DNA of 64,000 nucleotides from Nocardioides rotundus (GCF_019931675.1 NZ_CP082922.1:2123001-2187000), one strand, 5' to 3'. Positions 24,500 through 34,473 are shown, numbered from the stretch's first letter. Notes: generated by a model from the letters alone, not told the origin. Translations and numbers: made by a program.

Positions 24500-26313
24500 G
24501 TCGTCGATTCTCCCGCGGGGGTGGCGAGCTGGGCCACCCAGGAGGCGTAGAGGCCGGCGTAGACGCTGCCCTCCTGGCCCGCCAGGATCGCGTGCGGCCC
24601 ACGCTGCACCACGCGTCCGCGGTCCACGACGAGCACCTCGTCGGCGGCCTCCGCAGTGCTGAGGCGGTGCGCGATCGTGACCGACGTGCGGCCCTGCATC
24701 AGCCGCTCCAATGCCCGGCCGATCCGCATCTCCAGCCGCGGGTCGACCGCGCTCGTGGCCTCGTCCAGGACCAGCAGGTCGGGGTCGGCGAGGTGGGCCC
24801 GGAGCAACGCGACGAGCTGGCGCTCCCCCGCGCTCAGCGACTCCCCGCGCTGGCCGACCCGGGTCACCAGGCCCCTCGGCAGGCCGTCGAGCCAGTCGCC
24901 GAGCCCCAGCTCGTCGGCGGAGGCGCGGATGTCGGCCTCGGTGGCGTCCAGTCGGCCGTAGCGCACGTTCGCGGTGATCGTGTCGTCGAACAGGAAGCCC
25001 TCCTGGGGCACCAGCACCACGCTGCGGCGCAGCGACTCCTGGCGCACGTCGCGCAGGTCGATCCCGTCCAGCCGCACGGCCCCCTCCGAGGGGTCCATCA
25101 GGCGGGTGAGCAGCTTGGCGAAGGTGGACTTGCCCGAGCCCGTCTCCCCCACGATCGCGACCCGGGTGCCGGCGTCGAGGTGCTCGTCGACGTCGACCAG
25201 CACGGGCGGCCCGCCGGGGTAGGCGAACGTGACGCGGTCGAAGGTCACGTCGACCGGACCGCGGGGCAGCTCGTGGCCGTCGGGCCCGGGGTCGACCAGG
25301 TCGGCCGGGGTCTCCAGGATGCCCAGGGTGCGCCGCCAGGAGGCGATCGCGTTCTGGGCGTCGGTGAGGATCTGGGTGCCCATCTGGACCGGGCCGACGA
25401 AGAGCGTGACCAGGAAGGCGAAGGCGAGGATCTTGCCGGGTGTGAGGCCGGCCGCCGTACCGAGGAGGACGCCGACGATGATCACGCCGGCGTTGGCGAG
25501 CCCGCCGGACAGACCGCCCAGGGAGAAGGAGGTGACGGTGAACTTCTGCGCCCGCACGCTCGCGGCCTTGAACTCGTCGATCGCCGTGTCGATCCGGTCC
25601 TGGGTGCGGTCCTCCACCGAGTAGGCGCGCACCACGGCGGCACCGACGACCGGCTCGGAGATCGCACCGAGCAGCACGCCGACCTGCTGCCGGACCACGG
25701 TGTAGGCGTGCGAGAGCCTCTGCTGGAACCAGCGGATCGAGGCGAACAGCGGCAGGAACGCCACCCACACCACGAGGGTCAGCTGCCAGCTGTAGGTCGC
25801 CATCACCACGGTGGCCACCAGCATCTGCCCGATGCTGACCACGAGGATCAGCCCGCCGAAGACCAGGAACTGGCTGACCTGGTCCACGTCCGAGGTGACC
25901 CGGGAGACCAGGGCCCCGCGGCGCTCGGTGTTCTGGGTGAGCAGCGGCAGGTCGTGCACGTGCCGGAACGCCTTGATCCGCAGGGTGGCCAGGCCGCGCT
26001 CGGAGGTGCGGAAGAGCCGGCTGGTCATGAGGTACGACGCCCAGCTGGTCACCGCGATCGCCGCGGCCGCGAGCAGCCCCATCCGCACCACGAAGCCGAC
26101 GTCGGCGCCCTCCGGCCCGCCGAGGCCGTTGTCCAGGGTCTGCTGCACCGCGATCGGGACCACCACCTGGCCGCAGGCGGACAGGACCGCCAGGAGCAGC
26201 GTGACCCCGAGCCCCTCACGCAGCTCCGGGGAGACGGCCATGCCCCGGCGGATCGTCGCCATGGCGCCGATCTGCTCGCCGGACTCCATCCGGGTGCCGG
26301 ACGTCGCGCTCAC
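24496..26313 (-). CDS. ABC exporter half-transporter, catalytically complete partner
   Basis: 605 aa: six-helix exporter membrane domain (about 35-335) and an ATPase domain. Walker [13 protein letters not shown], signature [15 protein letters not shown], Walker [14 protein letters not shown] with the catalytic Glu, and the H-loop [11 protein letters not shown] are present. GTG 26313 overlaps the upstream exporter stop by 4 nt; an ATG 8 codons later is possible. It should pair with the next protein as a heterodimer like TM287/288 or BmrCD. Substrate unknown. Confidence 0.88.
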   Translation of the reverse strand: MSATSGTRMESGEQIGAMATIRRGMAVSPELREGLGVTLLLAVLSACGQVVVPIAVQQTLDNGLGGPEGADVGFVVRMGLLAAAAIAVTSWASYLMTSRLFRTSERGLATLRIKAFRHVHDLPLLTQNTERRGALVSRVTSDVDQVSQFLVFGGLILVVSIGQMLVATVVMATYSWQLTLVVWVAFLPLFASIRWFQQRLSHAYTVVRQQVGVLLGAISEPVVGAAVVRAYSVEDRTQDRIDTAIDEFKAASVRAQKFTVTSFSLGGLSGGLANAGVIIVGVLLGTAAGLTPGKILAFAFLVTLFVGPVQMGTQILTDAQNAIASWRRTLGILETPADLVDPGPDGHELPRGPVDVTFDRVTFAYPGGPPVLVDVDEHLDAGTRVAIVGETGSGKSTFAKLLTRLMDPSEGAVRLDGIDLRDVRQESLRRSVVLVPQEGFLFDDTITANVRYGRLDATEADIRASADELGLGDWLDGLPRGLVTRVGQRGESLSAGERQLVALLRAHLADPDLLVLDEATSAVDPRLEMRIGRALERLMQGRTSVTIAHRLSTAEAADEVLVVDRGRVVQRGPHAILAGQEGSVYAGLYASWVAQLATPAGESTT

Positions 26314-28097
26314 TGCGGGGCCTCCTCATAGGCGTTGACCAGCCGGGCGTAGTCCGGGCTGACGCTCAGCAGCTCCGCGTGCGTGCCTCGTGCGGCGATC
26401 CGGCCCTCGTCGAGGTGCACCACCTCGTCGGCCAGCCCGATCGTGGCCTTGCGGTAGGCGACGACCACCAGGGTGGTGTCGTCCTCGCCGTCGCGCAGGG
26501 AGGCCAGGATCCGGGCCTCGACCTCCGGGTCGACGGCCGAGGTGGCGTCGTCGAGGATCAGCAGCCGCGGGTGCCGGACGAGCGCACGGGCCAGGGAGAT
26601 CCGCTGGCGCTGGCCGCCGCTGAGCGAGGTGCCGCGCTCCCCCAGCTCGGTGTCCAGCCCGTCGGGCAGCGCGGCGACGAACCCGTCGGCCTGCGCGGTC
26701 CGCAGCGCGGCCCACACCTCCTCGTCGCTCAGGTCGGCGCCCAGGGTGACGTTCTCCCGGACGCTGTCGTCGAAGAGGAACGCGGTCTGGGGGACGACGG
26801 CCACGCCGTCGGCGAGCGCGCCCTTGCGCAGGTCCCGCAGGTCCCGGCCGTCGACCCGCACCGCCCCGCCGTCGGGGTCGACCAGCCGCATCAGCAGGCT
26901 GGTCAGCGTGCTCTTGCCGGACGCGGTCGCGCCCACCAGGGCGACCGTGCGGCCGGGCTCGGCGGTGAAGGAGACGTCGCGCAGCAGCGGGGTCGCGGGG
27001 TCGTAGGCGTAGGCCAGCCGGTCGACCTCGAGCCGCGCGCCCGTCCGGGAGTCGGGGAGCGCGGAGGCGCCGTACTCCATCGCGCCGGTGGCCTCCAGCA
27101 CCTTCCGGGTACGGCGGAAGCCCACGACCGAGCGGGGGAACTCCCCCAGCAGCCAGCCGATCGCGCGGATCGGGAAGGAGACGATGGTGAGCAGGTAGGC
27201 CACGGTCACCACGTCGCCCGGGTCGGTGGCGCCGCTCAGCACGCGCGAGACGCCGACCGCGAGGACGACGAGGACGCCGACGTTCGGCAGGCTGGCGAGC
27301 GTCGGGTCGAAGGCGGCGCGGTAGCGGCCGGCGCGGATGTTCACGTCGCGCAGCTCGTGCGCCTTCTCCGCGAACCGCTCGGTCTCCTCGCGCTCCCGGC
27401 CGAGCGTCTTGACGACCATCGCGCCGTCGAAGGACTCGTGCGCGATCTCGCTGACCTCGGCACGCAGCCCCTGCGCCCGGGTCATCAGCGGGGAGGTGAG
27501 ACGCTGGTAGGCGAGGTTGACGATGACCACGGCGGGGAAGACGAGCAGGCCGACCAGCGCCATCACCACGTCGGCGATGAGCATCTGGACGATGGCGACG
27601 ACCATCATCACCACGGTGCCCAGCGCCATCGGCAGCGGCGCGATCGGCATCCAGGCGGCCTCGACGTCGGAGTAGGCGTTGGAGAGCAACTGCCCGGTGG
27701 GGTGCCGCTGGTGCCACTCCATCGGGAGGGTGAGGTACTGCCGGGTCACGGCCCGGCGCGTGTGCGCCTGCATGCGGAGCTGCATGACGCCGGCGCCCAG
27801 GCGGCGCGCCACGATGCCGACGGCGCGCAGGATGGCCACCCCGACGAATAGCGCCAGCACCAGCCACAGCATGGAGGCGTCGACCCGGCCCTCCTCGAAG
27901 GCGGGGATCAGCACGTTCTCCGTGGACCAGCCCAGGACCCAGGCGTCGGCCACGGTGAGCACGCCGAACAGGGCCGCCCCGATCGTGGAGAGGGTGAAGA
28001 TCCACGGCTCACGGCGGATCGCGTGCCCGAGGACCTTGAAGCCCTCGGCGGTGGTCGAGCCCCGGACGACCGTCTCGTCCCCGGTGTCCTTCGCCAC
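26310..28097 (-). CDS. ABC exporter half-transporter, degenerate-site partner
   Basis: 595 aa, six-helix membrane domain then ATPase. Walker A GATASGKSTLTS and signature LSGGQRQRISLARAL are good, but the Walker B Glu is Asp (LLILDDATSAVD) and the H-loop His is Tyr (VVVAYRKATIG). This is the pattern of the non-hydrolysing site in heterodimeric exporters. GTG 28097 is preferred to GTG 28103, because GGAG overlaps the latter. First gene of the long chain running to lgt. Confidence 0.87.
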   Translation of the reverse strand: MAKDTGDETVVRGSTTAEGFKVLGHAIRREPWIFTLSTIGAALFGVLTVADAWVLGWSTENVLIPAFEEGRVDASMLWLVLALFVGVAILRAVGIVARRLGAGVMQLRMQAHTRRAVTRQYLTLPMEWHQRHPTGQLLSNAYSDVEAAWMPIAPLPMALGTVVMMVVAIVQMLIADVVMALVGLLVFPAVVIVNLAYQRLTSPLMTRAQGLRAEVSEIAHESFDGAMVVKTLGREREETERFAEKAHELRDVNIRAGRYRAAFDPTLASLPNVGVLVVLAVGVSRVLSGATDPGDVVTVAYLLTIVSFPIRAIGWLLGEFPRSVVGFRRTRKVLEATGAMEYGASALPDSRTGARLEVDRLAYAYDPATPLLRDVSFTAEPGRTVALVGATASGKSTLTSLLMRLVDPDGGAVRVDGRDLRDLRKGALADGVAVVPQTAFLFDDSVRENVTLGADLSDEEVWAALRTAQADGFVAALPDGLDTELGERGTSLSGGQRQRISLARALVRHPRLLILDDATSAVDPEVEARILASLRDGEDDTTLVVVAYRKATIGLADEVVHLDEGRIAARGTHAELLSVSPDYARLVNAYEEAPQ

Positions 28098-28212
28098 GCG
28101 CACTCCGCCCTCTCAGCCTGCCTTCACCCGACCGCCGGCCAGCGTATGCCGGGCCGCCGACAGGTCACGAATCCCTCGGCAGTCTGGGACCTCAAGCCCC
28201 CTCGAGGTCAAC

Positions 28213-29505
28213 TCACCCACTCCCCCCATCCCCCCATCCGCCCAGTCGGCGCTTGTTCACCGGGGCCGGGTCCACCTCCACCCGGATCAACGCCCGCAGC
28301 ATCAGCAGCGCCATGGCGCCGCCGTACGCCGTGAACGCGACCGCGAGCGAGGTCCCGGAGGCCAGCGCGCCGAACCCGGCCATGGCCGCCGGCATGAGTA
28401 CGTCGTCGCCCAGCCGCTGCATCGAGGCGAGCCGGCCGAGGTAGGACTCGTCCACCGACCGGATGAACACCGCCGACAGCAGCGCAGACGCCGCACCGGC
28501 GGTGATGCCGATGATCAGGCAGGCGGCCCCGATCGCCACGGGCGCCGGGACCGCCATGGCGACGATCGCCAGCCCCTGCGCCAGCAGGAGGCCGAAGCCG
28601 AGGGATGCCTCACGCCGGGGCCGCCAGACCATGAGGGTCGCGGCGCCGATGAGCGCCCCCAGCCCCACCAGCGCCTGCAGCACCCCCAGGGTCTCGGCTC
28701 CCCAACCGGACCCCTGCACGCGGAGCGCGACACCGATGCCGAGCGCCGGCCCGATGGCCAGGTTGAGCCCGGAGAGGGTCAGGACCAGGGTGCGTGCCCG
28801 CCGGTCCCGACGGAGATACCCGAACCCGGCCGCGATGCTGCGCAGCACCGGAGTCGGCTCGGCCCGCGGCGAGGGGAACCTGACGCGGAGCACGGCCAGG
28901 AGATAGGCGAGCACCACCAGGTAGGTGCCGAGGTTGAGCAGCACGCTGGCGGTGAACCCGCCGACGGCCACCAGCACGCCGCCGGATGCCGCCCCCAGCA
29001 TCGTGCCGAGCCGGGCGGCGGACTGGGACGCTCCTGTGTACGCCGACAGGTCGCTCGTCCGCACCAGCTGCCGCGCCAGGGTCGCCGACGCCGGCTCGAA
29101 GACCGCGTCGCACGCGCCGAACGCCACCGCGACAGCCATCAGCAGCGGCACCGAGACACCGACGGCCTGGGTCGTGACGGCGGCGGCCGCGAGGACGCCG
29201 ATCCGGATCGCAGTCACGGTGCGCAGCACGCGCAACGTGTCGAACCGGTCCGCGGCGACGCCGCCGAGCAGGAGTACGGCGGCTCGCGGGATCGCGCCGG
29301 CCGCGACCACCAACCCGGCCACGGCGGGGCTGGCGAGCTGGATCGCCGTCCAGGCCAGCGCGATCATCCAGGCGGCGTCGCCGGCGTCGGAGACCCCCTT
29401 GGCGACCAGCCACCCATGCACCCGCCGGTCCCGCCGGAACCTCGGAACCGAAACCCCCGAGTCGGCGCTTGTTTCCCCCGAGTCGGCGCCAGTTGTCCCC
29501 GTCAT
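28213..29505 (-). CDS. MFS transporter
   Basis: 430 aa, about twelve membrane segments, major-facilitator exporter type. Both termini are odd: residues about 3-17 (TGADSGETSADSG) and the last residues (NKRRLGG) are encoded by copies of the dispersed 21-bp repeat. ATG 29505 overlaps the arsR-type stop by 4 nt (ATGA), so the regulator and exporter form one operon. Substrate unknown. Confidence 0.82.
   Translation of the reverse strand: MTGTTGADSGETSADSGVSVPRFRRDRRVHGWLVAKGVSDAGDAAWMIALAWTAIQLASPAVAGLVVAAGAIPRAAVLLLGGVAADRFDTLRVLRTVTAIRIGVLAAAAVTTQAVGVSVPLLMAVAVAFGACDAVFEPASATLARQLVRTSDLSAYTGASQSAARLGTMLGAASGGVLVAVGGFTASVLLNLGTYLVVLAYLLAVLRVRFPSPRAEPTPVLRSIAAGFGYLRRDRRARTLVLTLSGLNLAIGPALGIGVALRVQGSGWGAETLGVLQALVGLGALIGAATLMVWRPRREASLGFGLLLAQGLAIVAMAVPAPVAIGAACLIIGITAGAASALLSAVFIRSVDESYLGRLASMQRLGDDVLMPAAMAGFGALASGTSLAVAFTAYGGAMALLMLRALIRVEVDPAPVNKRRLGGWGDGGSG
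28241..28260 (+). repeat. 21-bp repeat, site A (one unit)
   Basis: Single copy of the motif CCGAGTCGGCGCnnGTTsACC with one change in the CGAG core. It falls within the 3' end of the MFS gene. Confidence 0.6.
29457..29498 (+). repeat. 21-bp repeat, site B (two tandem units)
   Basis: Two units of exactly 21 bp beginning CCGAGTCGGCGC at 29457 and 29478, covering the start of the MFS gene. Confidence 0.85.
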
Positions 29506-30053
29506 GGCCGGAACGGGAAGCCGTGGGTGAAGAAGAAGACCGGCCGTCTCTCCTGACCGTCCTCGAGATCGATCGCCTCACGCCAGGCTCGCCAGGTCGC
29601 TGTGATCAGCTCGGAGAGCTCCCTGAGCTCTTCCGGCGTCGCCCGTCCCATCATGTCGTTGCTGAAGGCAGCTCGGCGCCACTCCTCGGTGTCCCCGTCC
29701 TGCCTGCGCTTCCACGCCGCGAGGCGGCCGAGCTGGTGATCGATGCTGGCTCGCTCGGCCGCCTTGGCCTGCATCCGGTCAGCCGGCGAGTCGGAGTAGT
29801 CGTCGGGCGCCCAGGCGAAGCCACCGCGCGTCAGGCGCCACCAGCTGGTCCGCCCGTCCGTCGACAGCTCGGGAGCCCGGGCCACGACCCCGACGCGCTC
29901 CAGGATCCGAAGGTGGTGGCTGATGCTGCCGACCTGCTGGTCCAGCTCCGCGGCCAGGGTGCCGACCTGGCTCGGACCGTGCAGGAAGAGGTACTCGATG
30001 ATCCGGCGCCGGGTCGAATGGTGCACTGCCCGCAGCGTCTCGATGCTCTCCAT
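29502..30053 (-). CDS. ArsR-like winged-helix regulator
   Basis: 183 aa. HTH domain in residues about 5-75 (STRRRIIEYLFLHGPSQVG, SISHHLRILERVGVV) with a C-terminal region of unknown role like other exporter-linked ArsR/PadR-type proteins. ATG 30053 is chosen; a 30-codon upstream extension passes through the operator and 21-bp repeats. A 16-bp palindrome 33 nt upstream of the start is a likely autoregulatory operator, and the MFS gene overlaps downstream. Confidence 0.82.
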   Translation of the reverse strand: MESIETLRAVHHSTRRRIIEYLFLHGPSQVGTLAAELDQQVGSISHHLRILERVGVVARAPELSTDGRTSWWRLTRGGFAWAPDDYSDSPADRMQAKAAERASIDHQLGRLAAWKRRQDGDTEEWRRAAFSNDMMGRATPEELRELSELITATWRAWREAIDLEDGQERRPVFFFTHGFPFRP

Positions 30054-30085
30054 GGGGGGCGACGCTAAAGACGCCTCACCTTCTG

Positions 30086-30101
30086 TACAAGACTTCTTGT
30101 A
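30086..30101. promoter_or_regulatory. Candidate operator of the arsR-MFS operon
   Basis: TACAAGA-CT-TCTTGTA, perfect 7-bp arms around 2 bp, AT-rich in a GC-rich setting, 33 nt before the regulator start. Confidence 0.65.
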
Positions 30102-30122
30102 TATCTCCGCCCCTGCCAACAT

Positions 30123-30180
30123 GCGCCGACTCGGGGTCAACAAGCGCCGACTCGAGGTAAATTGGCGCCGACTCGGCGGG
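30123..30180 (-). repeat. 21-bp repeat, site C (three tandem units)
   Basis: GCGCCGACTCG starts at 30123, 30144 and 30165, an exact 21-bp period, in the opposite orientation to the other sites. It fills the gap between the hemW stop and the arsR-type promoter. Confidence 0.85.
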
Positions 30181-31416
30181 TCAGTCGACCAGGTCGCGGA
30201 CCACGGCGTCGGCGAGGAGCCGGCCGCGCAGGGTGAGGGTCACGCGGTCGTCGCCGACGGCCACCAGACCGGCATCGGCCAGACCGGGGACCGCCCGGCG
30301 CCCGGCAGGGGCCAGCACGTCGAGCGGCAGGCCCTCCCGCAGCCGGGACTCCAACAGCACCCGCTCCACCCGGCGCGTCTCGGGGTCCAGCACCTCGCGC
30401 GCCTGCGCGGGCGAGGAGCCCGAGGCCAGCCGCCCCGCATAGGCGGCCGGATGGCGCACGTTCCACCACCGCACGCCGCCGACGTGCGAGTGCGCGCCCG
30501 GCCCGGCGCCCCACCAGTCCGCACCGGTCCAGTACAGCTCGTTGTGCCGACACCGGCTCTCGGGACGGCGGGCCCAGTTCGACAGCTCGTACCACCCGAG
30601 CCCGGCCGCGCCGAGCCGCTCGTCGGCGGCCTCGTACATGTCGGCCATCAGGTCGTCGTCGGGCGTGGCGATCTCACCGCGGCGCACCCGGCGGGCCAGC
30701 GCCGTCCCGTCCTCCACGATCAGCGCGTACGCCGACACGTGGTCGGGCTGCGAGGCGAGCGCGGCGTCCAGCGACGCCGACCAGTCGGCCAGCGACTCCC
30801 CCGGCGTGCCGTAGATCAGGTCCAGGCTCACCTCGTCGAAGCCGGCCGCCCTCGCCCACTCCACCGCGACGGGGACCCGTTCGGGGTCGTGGGTCCGGTC
30901 CAGCGTGCGCAGCACGTGCGGCACGGCGGACTGCATCCCGAACGAGACCCGGGTGAACCCCGCCTCCCGCAGGGTCGCCAGCGACTCCGGCGTGACGCTG
31001 TCCGGGTTCGCCTCGGTCGTGACCTCGGCATCCGCCGCCAGCCCGAACCCGTCGCGCAGCGCGCCGAGCACGGCCCCGAGGTCGGCGGCGGGCAGCAGGG
31101 TCGGCGTACCCCCGCCGAAGAACACCGTCTCCACCTCGGGCGCACCGTCCCCCAGCACACGGCGGGCCAGGACGAGCTCGTCGACCACGGCGGAGGCGTA
31201 CGTCGACCGCGACGCGCCGCGGGGAGCGTCGGCCCCTCCGAGCTCCTCGGCGGTGTAGGTGTTGAAGTCGCAGTAGCCGCACCGCACCGAGCAGAACGGC
31301 ACGTGCACGTAGACGCCGAACGGCCGCCGGCCCAGTTCGGCGAGCGCCGCCGTCGGGAGCGAGCCGTCCGCGGGGGCGGGATCGCCGGGCGGCGGGGTGG
31401 ACGGCACGACTCCCAT
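30181..31416 (-). CDS. hemW: Radical SAM protein HemW (heme chaperone type)
   Basis: 411 aa. The radical-SAM cluster motif CSVRCGYCDF follows VYVHVPF, with the HemW-type FFGGGTPTLL, EANPDSVTPESL, SFGMQSAVPHVLRTLDR and LIYGTPGESL. HemW proteins bind heme and were formerly called oxygen-independent coproporphyrinogen oxidases; the fourth Cys of true HemN is not seen at the N-terminus. In related genomes hemW sits next to lepA; here about 8 kb of accessory genes separate them. ATG 31416, with GTG alternatives a few codons in. Confidence 0.92.
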   Translation of the reverse strand: MGVVPSTPPPGDPAPADGSLPTAALAELGRRPFGVYVHVPFCSVRCGYCDFNTYTAEELGGADAPRGASRSTYASAVVDELVLARRVLGDGAPEVETVFFGGGTPTLLPAADLGAVLGALRDGFGLAADAEVTTEANPDSVTPESLATLREAGFTRVSFGMQSAVPHVLRTLDRTHDPERVPVAVEWARAAGFDEVSLDLIYGTPGESLADWSASLDAALASQPDHVSAYALIVEDGTALARRVRRGEIATPDDDLMADMYEAADERLGAAGLGWYELSNWARRPESRCRHNELYWTGADWWGAGPGAHSHVGGVRWWNVRHPAAYAGRLASGSSPAQAREVLDPETRRVERVLLESRLREGLPLDVLAPAGRRAVPGLADAGLVAVGDDRVTLTLRGRLLADAVVRDLVD

Positions 31417-31433
31417 CCAAGCACCCGGACGGC

Positions 31434-31439
31434 TACTGT
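31434..31439 (+). promoter_or_regulatory. -10 box of the SGNH esterase gene
   Basis: TACTGT in the hemW/esterase divergent region, about 37 nt before the GTG start, which has its own AGGAG 5 nt upstream. Confidence 0.4.
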
Positions 31440-31475
31440 GGCCGGCATCACACTCGTCTCGGGACAGGAGCCATC

Positions 31476-32540
31476 GTGCGCCGTACCACTCTGCTCGGCA
31501 CCCTCGCCGGCCTCACCACCACCGCCGCCGTCGCGGCCGCCACAGCAATGCCGGCCGCCCAGGCCGCCGCGCCGTCCTACGTCGCGCTGGGCGACTCCTA
31601 CTCCAGCGGCACCGGCACCCGCAGCTACATCGACGACGGCACCGACTGCCTGCGCTCGACCTACGCCTATCCGAGCCTGATCGCCGCCGCCCGGGGCTAC
31701 GCGCTCAACTTCCGTGCCTGCTCGGGAGCGACCGTCCCCGACGTCGCCGCGACCCAGCTCGGCGCGCTCACCAGCGGCACGAGCTACGTCTCGGTGTCCG
31801 TCGGCGGCAACGACGCGGGGTTCGCCGACGTGCTCACCGAGTGCGCCCAGCCGGCGTGGATGAGCGACTGCTTCGGCGCGATCGAGGGCGCGCGCCGCTA
31901 CATCGACACCACGCTCCCGTCCGCGCTCACCGGCCTCTACGGCAAGATCCGCACGCGCTCACCGCAGGCGACGGTCGTGGTCGCCGGCTACCCGCGGATC
32001 TTCAACGGCGAGGACTGCAACGCCGGGACCTGGTTCTCCCCCGAGGAGGAGGCGGCGCTCAACGCGACCGCGGATCGTCTCAACGCCGTCACCCGCACCG
32101 CCGCCACGAACGCCGGCGTCCGCTTCGCCGACCCGACGTCCCGCTTCGTCGGACACGCCGTGTGCGACGACGTCGAGTGGATCAACGGCCTCTCCTACCC
32201 GGTCGTCGAGTCCTACCACCCCAACCGCGCGGGCCAAGCCTCCGGCTACACCCCGACCGTGTCACCGGTGCTGACGGGTACGACGACCGCGGTCACCCGG
32301 ACGGTCCGCCGTCAGGCCCGCAGCAGCGCGACCGAGCTCGCCGCCCAGCAGCGCGGCTACGCCGAGGCCGACGGGTCGATCGGCGACGAGACGGTGCACG
32401 CGCCCGACCTCCGCTCGGCCGACGCCCGTCGCGGCGCGCGGGCGCACGGCGTCGACCTGGGCTCCCGGGCCAGCATCGACCGGGTCGACCGGGCCCTCAG
32501 CCGGGCCCAGGCCGAGCGCTGGAGCGCCGGTCAGGAGTAG
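31476..32540 (+). CDS. Secreted SGNH-hydrolase esterase/lipase
   Basis: 354 aa. Signal peptide about 1-31 (basic start, hydrophobic core, AAQA). Catalytic Ser41 in ALGDSYSSG, oxyanion GGND (110-113) and His248 in SYHPN. Six cysteines (58, 82, 123, 132, 181, 230) fit the three disulfides of the Streptomyces lipase SCO1725 group. Residues about 261-354 are an Arg/Ala-rich tail not found in the minimal family. The gene overlaps the convergent acyl-CoA ligase by 10 nt. Confidence 0.88.
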   Translation: MRRTTLLGTLAGLTTTAAVAAATAMPAAQAAAPSYVALGDSYSSGTGTRSYIDDGTDCLRSTYAYPSLIAAARGYALNFRACSGATVPDVAATQLGALTSGTSYVSVSVGGNDAGFADVLTECAQPAWMSDCFGAIEGARRYIDTTLPSALTGLYGKIRTRSPQATVVVAGYPRIFNGEDCNAGTWFSPEEEAALNATADRLNAVTRTAATNAGVRFADPTSRFVGHAVCDDVEWINGLSYPVVESYHPNRAGQASGYTPTVSPVLTGTTTAVTRTVRRQARSSATELAAQQRGYAEADGSIGDETVHAPDLRSADARRGARAHGVDLGSRASIDRVDRALSRAQAERWSAGQE

Positions 32541-34348
32541 AAGCCGTCGATGGTGTCGCGGTAGTTGGTCTCCACCACGTTGCGCTTCACCTTCATCGAC
32601 GGGGTCAGCTCGCCGGACTCGACACTGAGGTCGTGGTCGAGGAGCTCCCACTTCTTGACCGTCTCCCAGCGGTTGAGGGAGGCGTTGAGCCGGTCGACGT
32701 ACTCCCCCACCATCGCGCGGGTCCTCTCGTGCGCGACGATCGCGGAGTAGTCGCCCGAGACGCCGTTCTCCTCCGCCCAGCCGGCGATGGCGTCGGGGTC
32801 CAGGGTGATCAGCGCGACCACGAAGTTGCGCTCGTTGCCGAACACCATGAACTGGCTGGCATAGGGGCAGATCGCCTTGAACTTCGACTCGATGGCCGGC
32901 GGCGCGACGTACTTGCCACCGGAGGTCTTGAAGAGCTCCTTGATCCGGCCGGTGATGCGCAGCTTGCCGTCGGCGTCCAGCTCGCCCTTGTCGCCCGTGC
33001 GCAGCCAGCCGTCGTCGGTCAGGGTCTTGGCGGTCTCCTCGGGCAGGTTGTGGTAGCCGTCCATCACGCCCGGCCCCTTGATCAGCACCTCGCCGTTCTC
33101 GTCGATGCGCACCTCGCTGCCGGCGAAGACCGGACCGACGGTGCCGAAGCGGTAGTCGTCGGGGTGGTTCACGAACGAGCCGGCCGAGGTCTCGGTGAGG
33201 CCGTAGCCCTCGAGGATCGTGATGCCGGCGGCGTGGAACCACTCGGCGATGTCGCGGTTGAGCGCGGCGGCGCCGGAGATGAAGAACCGCACGCGCCCAC
33301 CGAAGCGGTCACGCACCTTGGCGAACACCAGCCGGTCGAACAGCGCGTGCTGCGCCTTGAGCGGCAGCGGGACGGACTTGCCCTCGCGACGCAGCTGGTC
33401 GACCTGCTTGCCGACCTCGAAGGCCTTGAGGAAGATCTTCTCCTTCGCCCCGCCCTCGGCCGCCTGCATCGTGACGATCCGGGCGTGTGCCTTCTCGAAG
33501 ATCCGCGGCGCGGCGCCCATGAAGGTCGGCTTGACGACCCCGAGGTTGTCCACGATCTTCTCCACCCGACCGTCGATCGCGGCGGGGAAGCCGCACGCCA
33601 TCTGGGTGGACATCAGGACCTTGCCGAAGGAGTGCGCCATCGGCAGCCAGCGGAACTCCAGGTCGTCCTCGGTGAGGATGCCCTGGGCGCGGATCGCCTC
33701 GCCCTCATAGACCCACGAGCTGTGCCGCAGTCGCACGCCCTTGGGCCGCCCGGTGGTGCCGGAGGTGTAGATCAAGGTGGCGAGCTGGTCGGGCCGGATC
33801 GACTGCGCGGTGGCGTCGATGATCCCCGGGTGCTCGGCGAGGTAGGCCTCGCCCAGCTTGGTGAGGTCGTCCAAGGTGATGATCCAGTCGCCGTCGGCCG
33901 CACCGTCGAAGACGACGACCTTGCGGACCGAGGGGATCTGCTCGCGCCGCGCCTGCAGCTTGGCGATCTGCGTGTCGTCCTCGGCGAAGACGACCTGGCA
34001 CTCGGAGTCGGCGAGGATGTACGCCGTGTCCTCCTCGTTCGTGGTCGGGTAGACCGTCGTCGTGGCCGCGCCGGCGCACATGACCGCGAGGTCGGCCACG
34101 ACCCACTCGTATCGGGTGCCCGAGGCGATGCCGACCCGCTGCTCGTGCTCGACCCCCAGCGCCATCAGCCCGGCGGCGAGTCGGGAGACCAGCTCTCCGG
34201 CCTCCTGCCAGGTCACGGACTCCCAGGCCTCCCCGTGCGGGAAGCGGAAGGCCTCGCGCTCGGGGGACTTCTGCACCCGGTCGAGGAACTGGACGGCGAC
34301 GTTGGCGGGGAGTCGGTCGACGAAGCTGGAGTCGATCTGCGCGGACAT
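32531..34348 (-). CDS. Long-chain acyl-CoA ligase (FadD15-like)
   Basis: 605 aa AMP-dependent synthetase activating fatty acids to acyl-CoA. The P-loop TLIYTSGTTGRPKG, the motif GYGLTETSAG and WLRTGDKGELD are intact, with the C-terminal Lys region at TPSMKVKRN. ATG 34348 lies 9 nt after GAGGAA; ATG 34357 touches it. An inverted repeat GTAAC-N12-GTTAC (34384-34405) overlaps the promoter area and may be an operator. Confidence 0.92.
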   Translation of the reverse strand: MSAQIDSSFVDRLPANVAVQFLDRVQKSPEREAFRFPHGEAWESVTWQEAGELVSRLAAGLMALGVEHEQRVGIASGTRYEWVVADLAVMCAGAATTTVYPTTNEEDTAYILADSECQVVFAEDDTQIAKLQARREQIPSVRKVVVFDGAADGDWIITLDDLTKLGEAYLAEHPGIIDATAQSIRPDQLATLIYTSGTTGRPKGVRLRHSSWVYEGEAIRAQGILTEDDLEFRWLPMAHSFGKVLMSTQMACGFPAAIDGRVEKIVDNLGVVKPTFMGAAPRIFEKAHARIVTMQAAEGGAKEKIFLKAFEVGKQVDQLRREGKSVPLPLKAQHALFDRLVFAKVRDRFGGRVRFFISGAAALNRDIAEWFHAAGITILEGYGLTETSAGSFVNHPDDYRFGTVGPVFAGSEVRIDENGEVLIKGPGVMDGYHNLPEETAKTLTDDGWLRTGDKGELDADGKLRITGRIKELFKTSGGKYVAPPAIESKFKAICPYASQFMVFGNERNFVVALITLDPDAIAGWAEENGVSGDYSAIVAHERTRAMVGEYVDRLNASLNRWETVKKWELLDHDLSVESGELTPSMKVKRNVVETNYRDTIDGFYS

Positions 34349-34461
34349 ACGGCTCATTTCCTCGGCGGGGCAGGTGTTGCGGAGTAACTTAGATCACGAC
34401 GTTACGCAGCGGTAGGGAATCGCCGGGCCGCGTCGGGTGCGCACAAATCGCACCGATTCAG

Positions 34462-34467
34462 TAGACT
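34462..34467 (+). promoter_or_regulatory. Leaderless -10 box of the beta-propeller gene
   Basis: TAGACT ending 6 nt before ATG 34474; no ribosome binding site is present. Confidence 0.55.
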
Positions 34468-34473
34468 TTGGAC

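Noticed and set aside
24140..25768. Apparent exporter-HisI fusion frame
   Set aside because: The upstream part is the exporter read in a wrong frame; hisI has its own GTG with GGAGAA.
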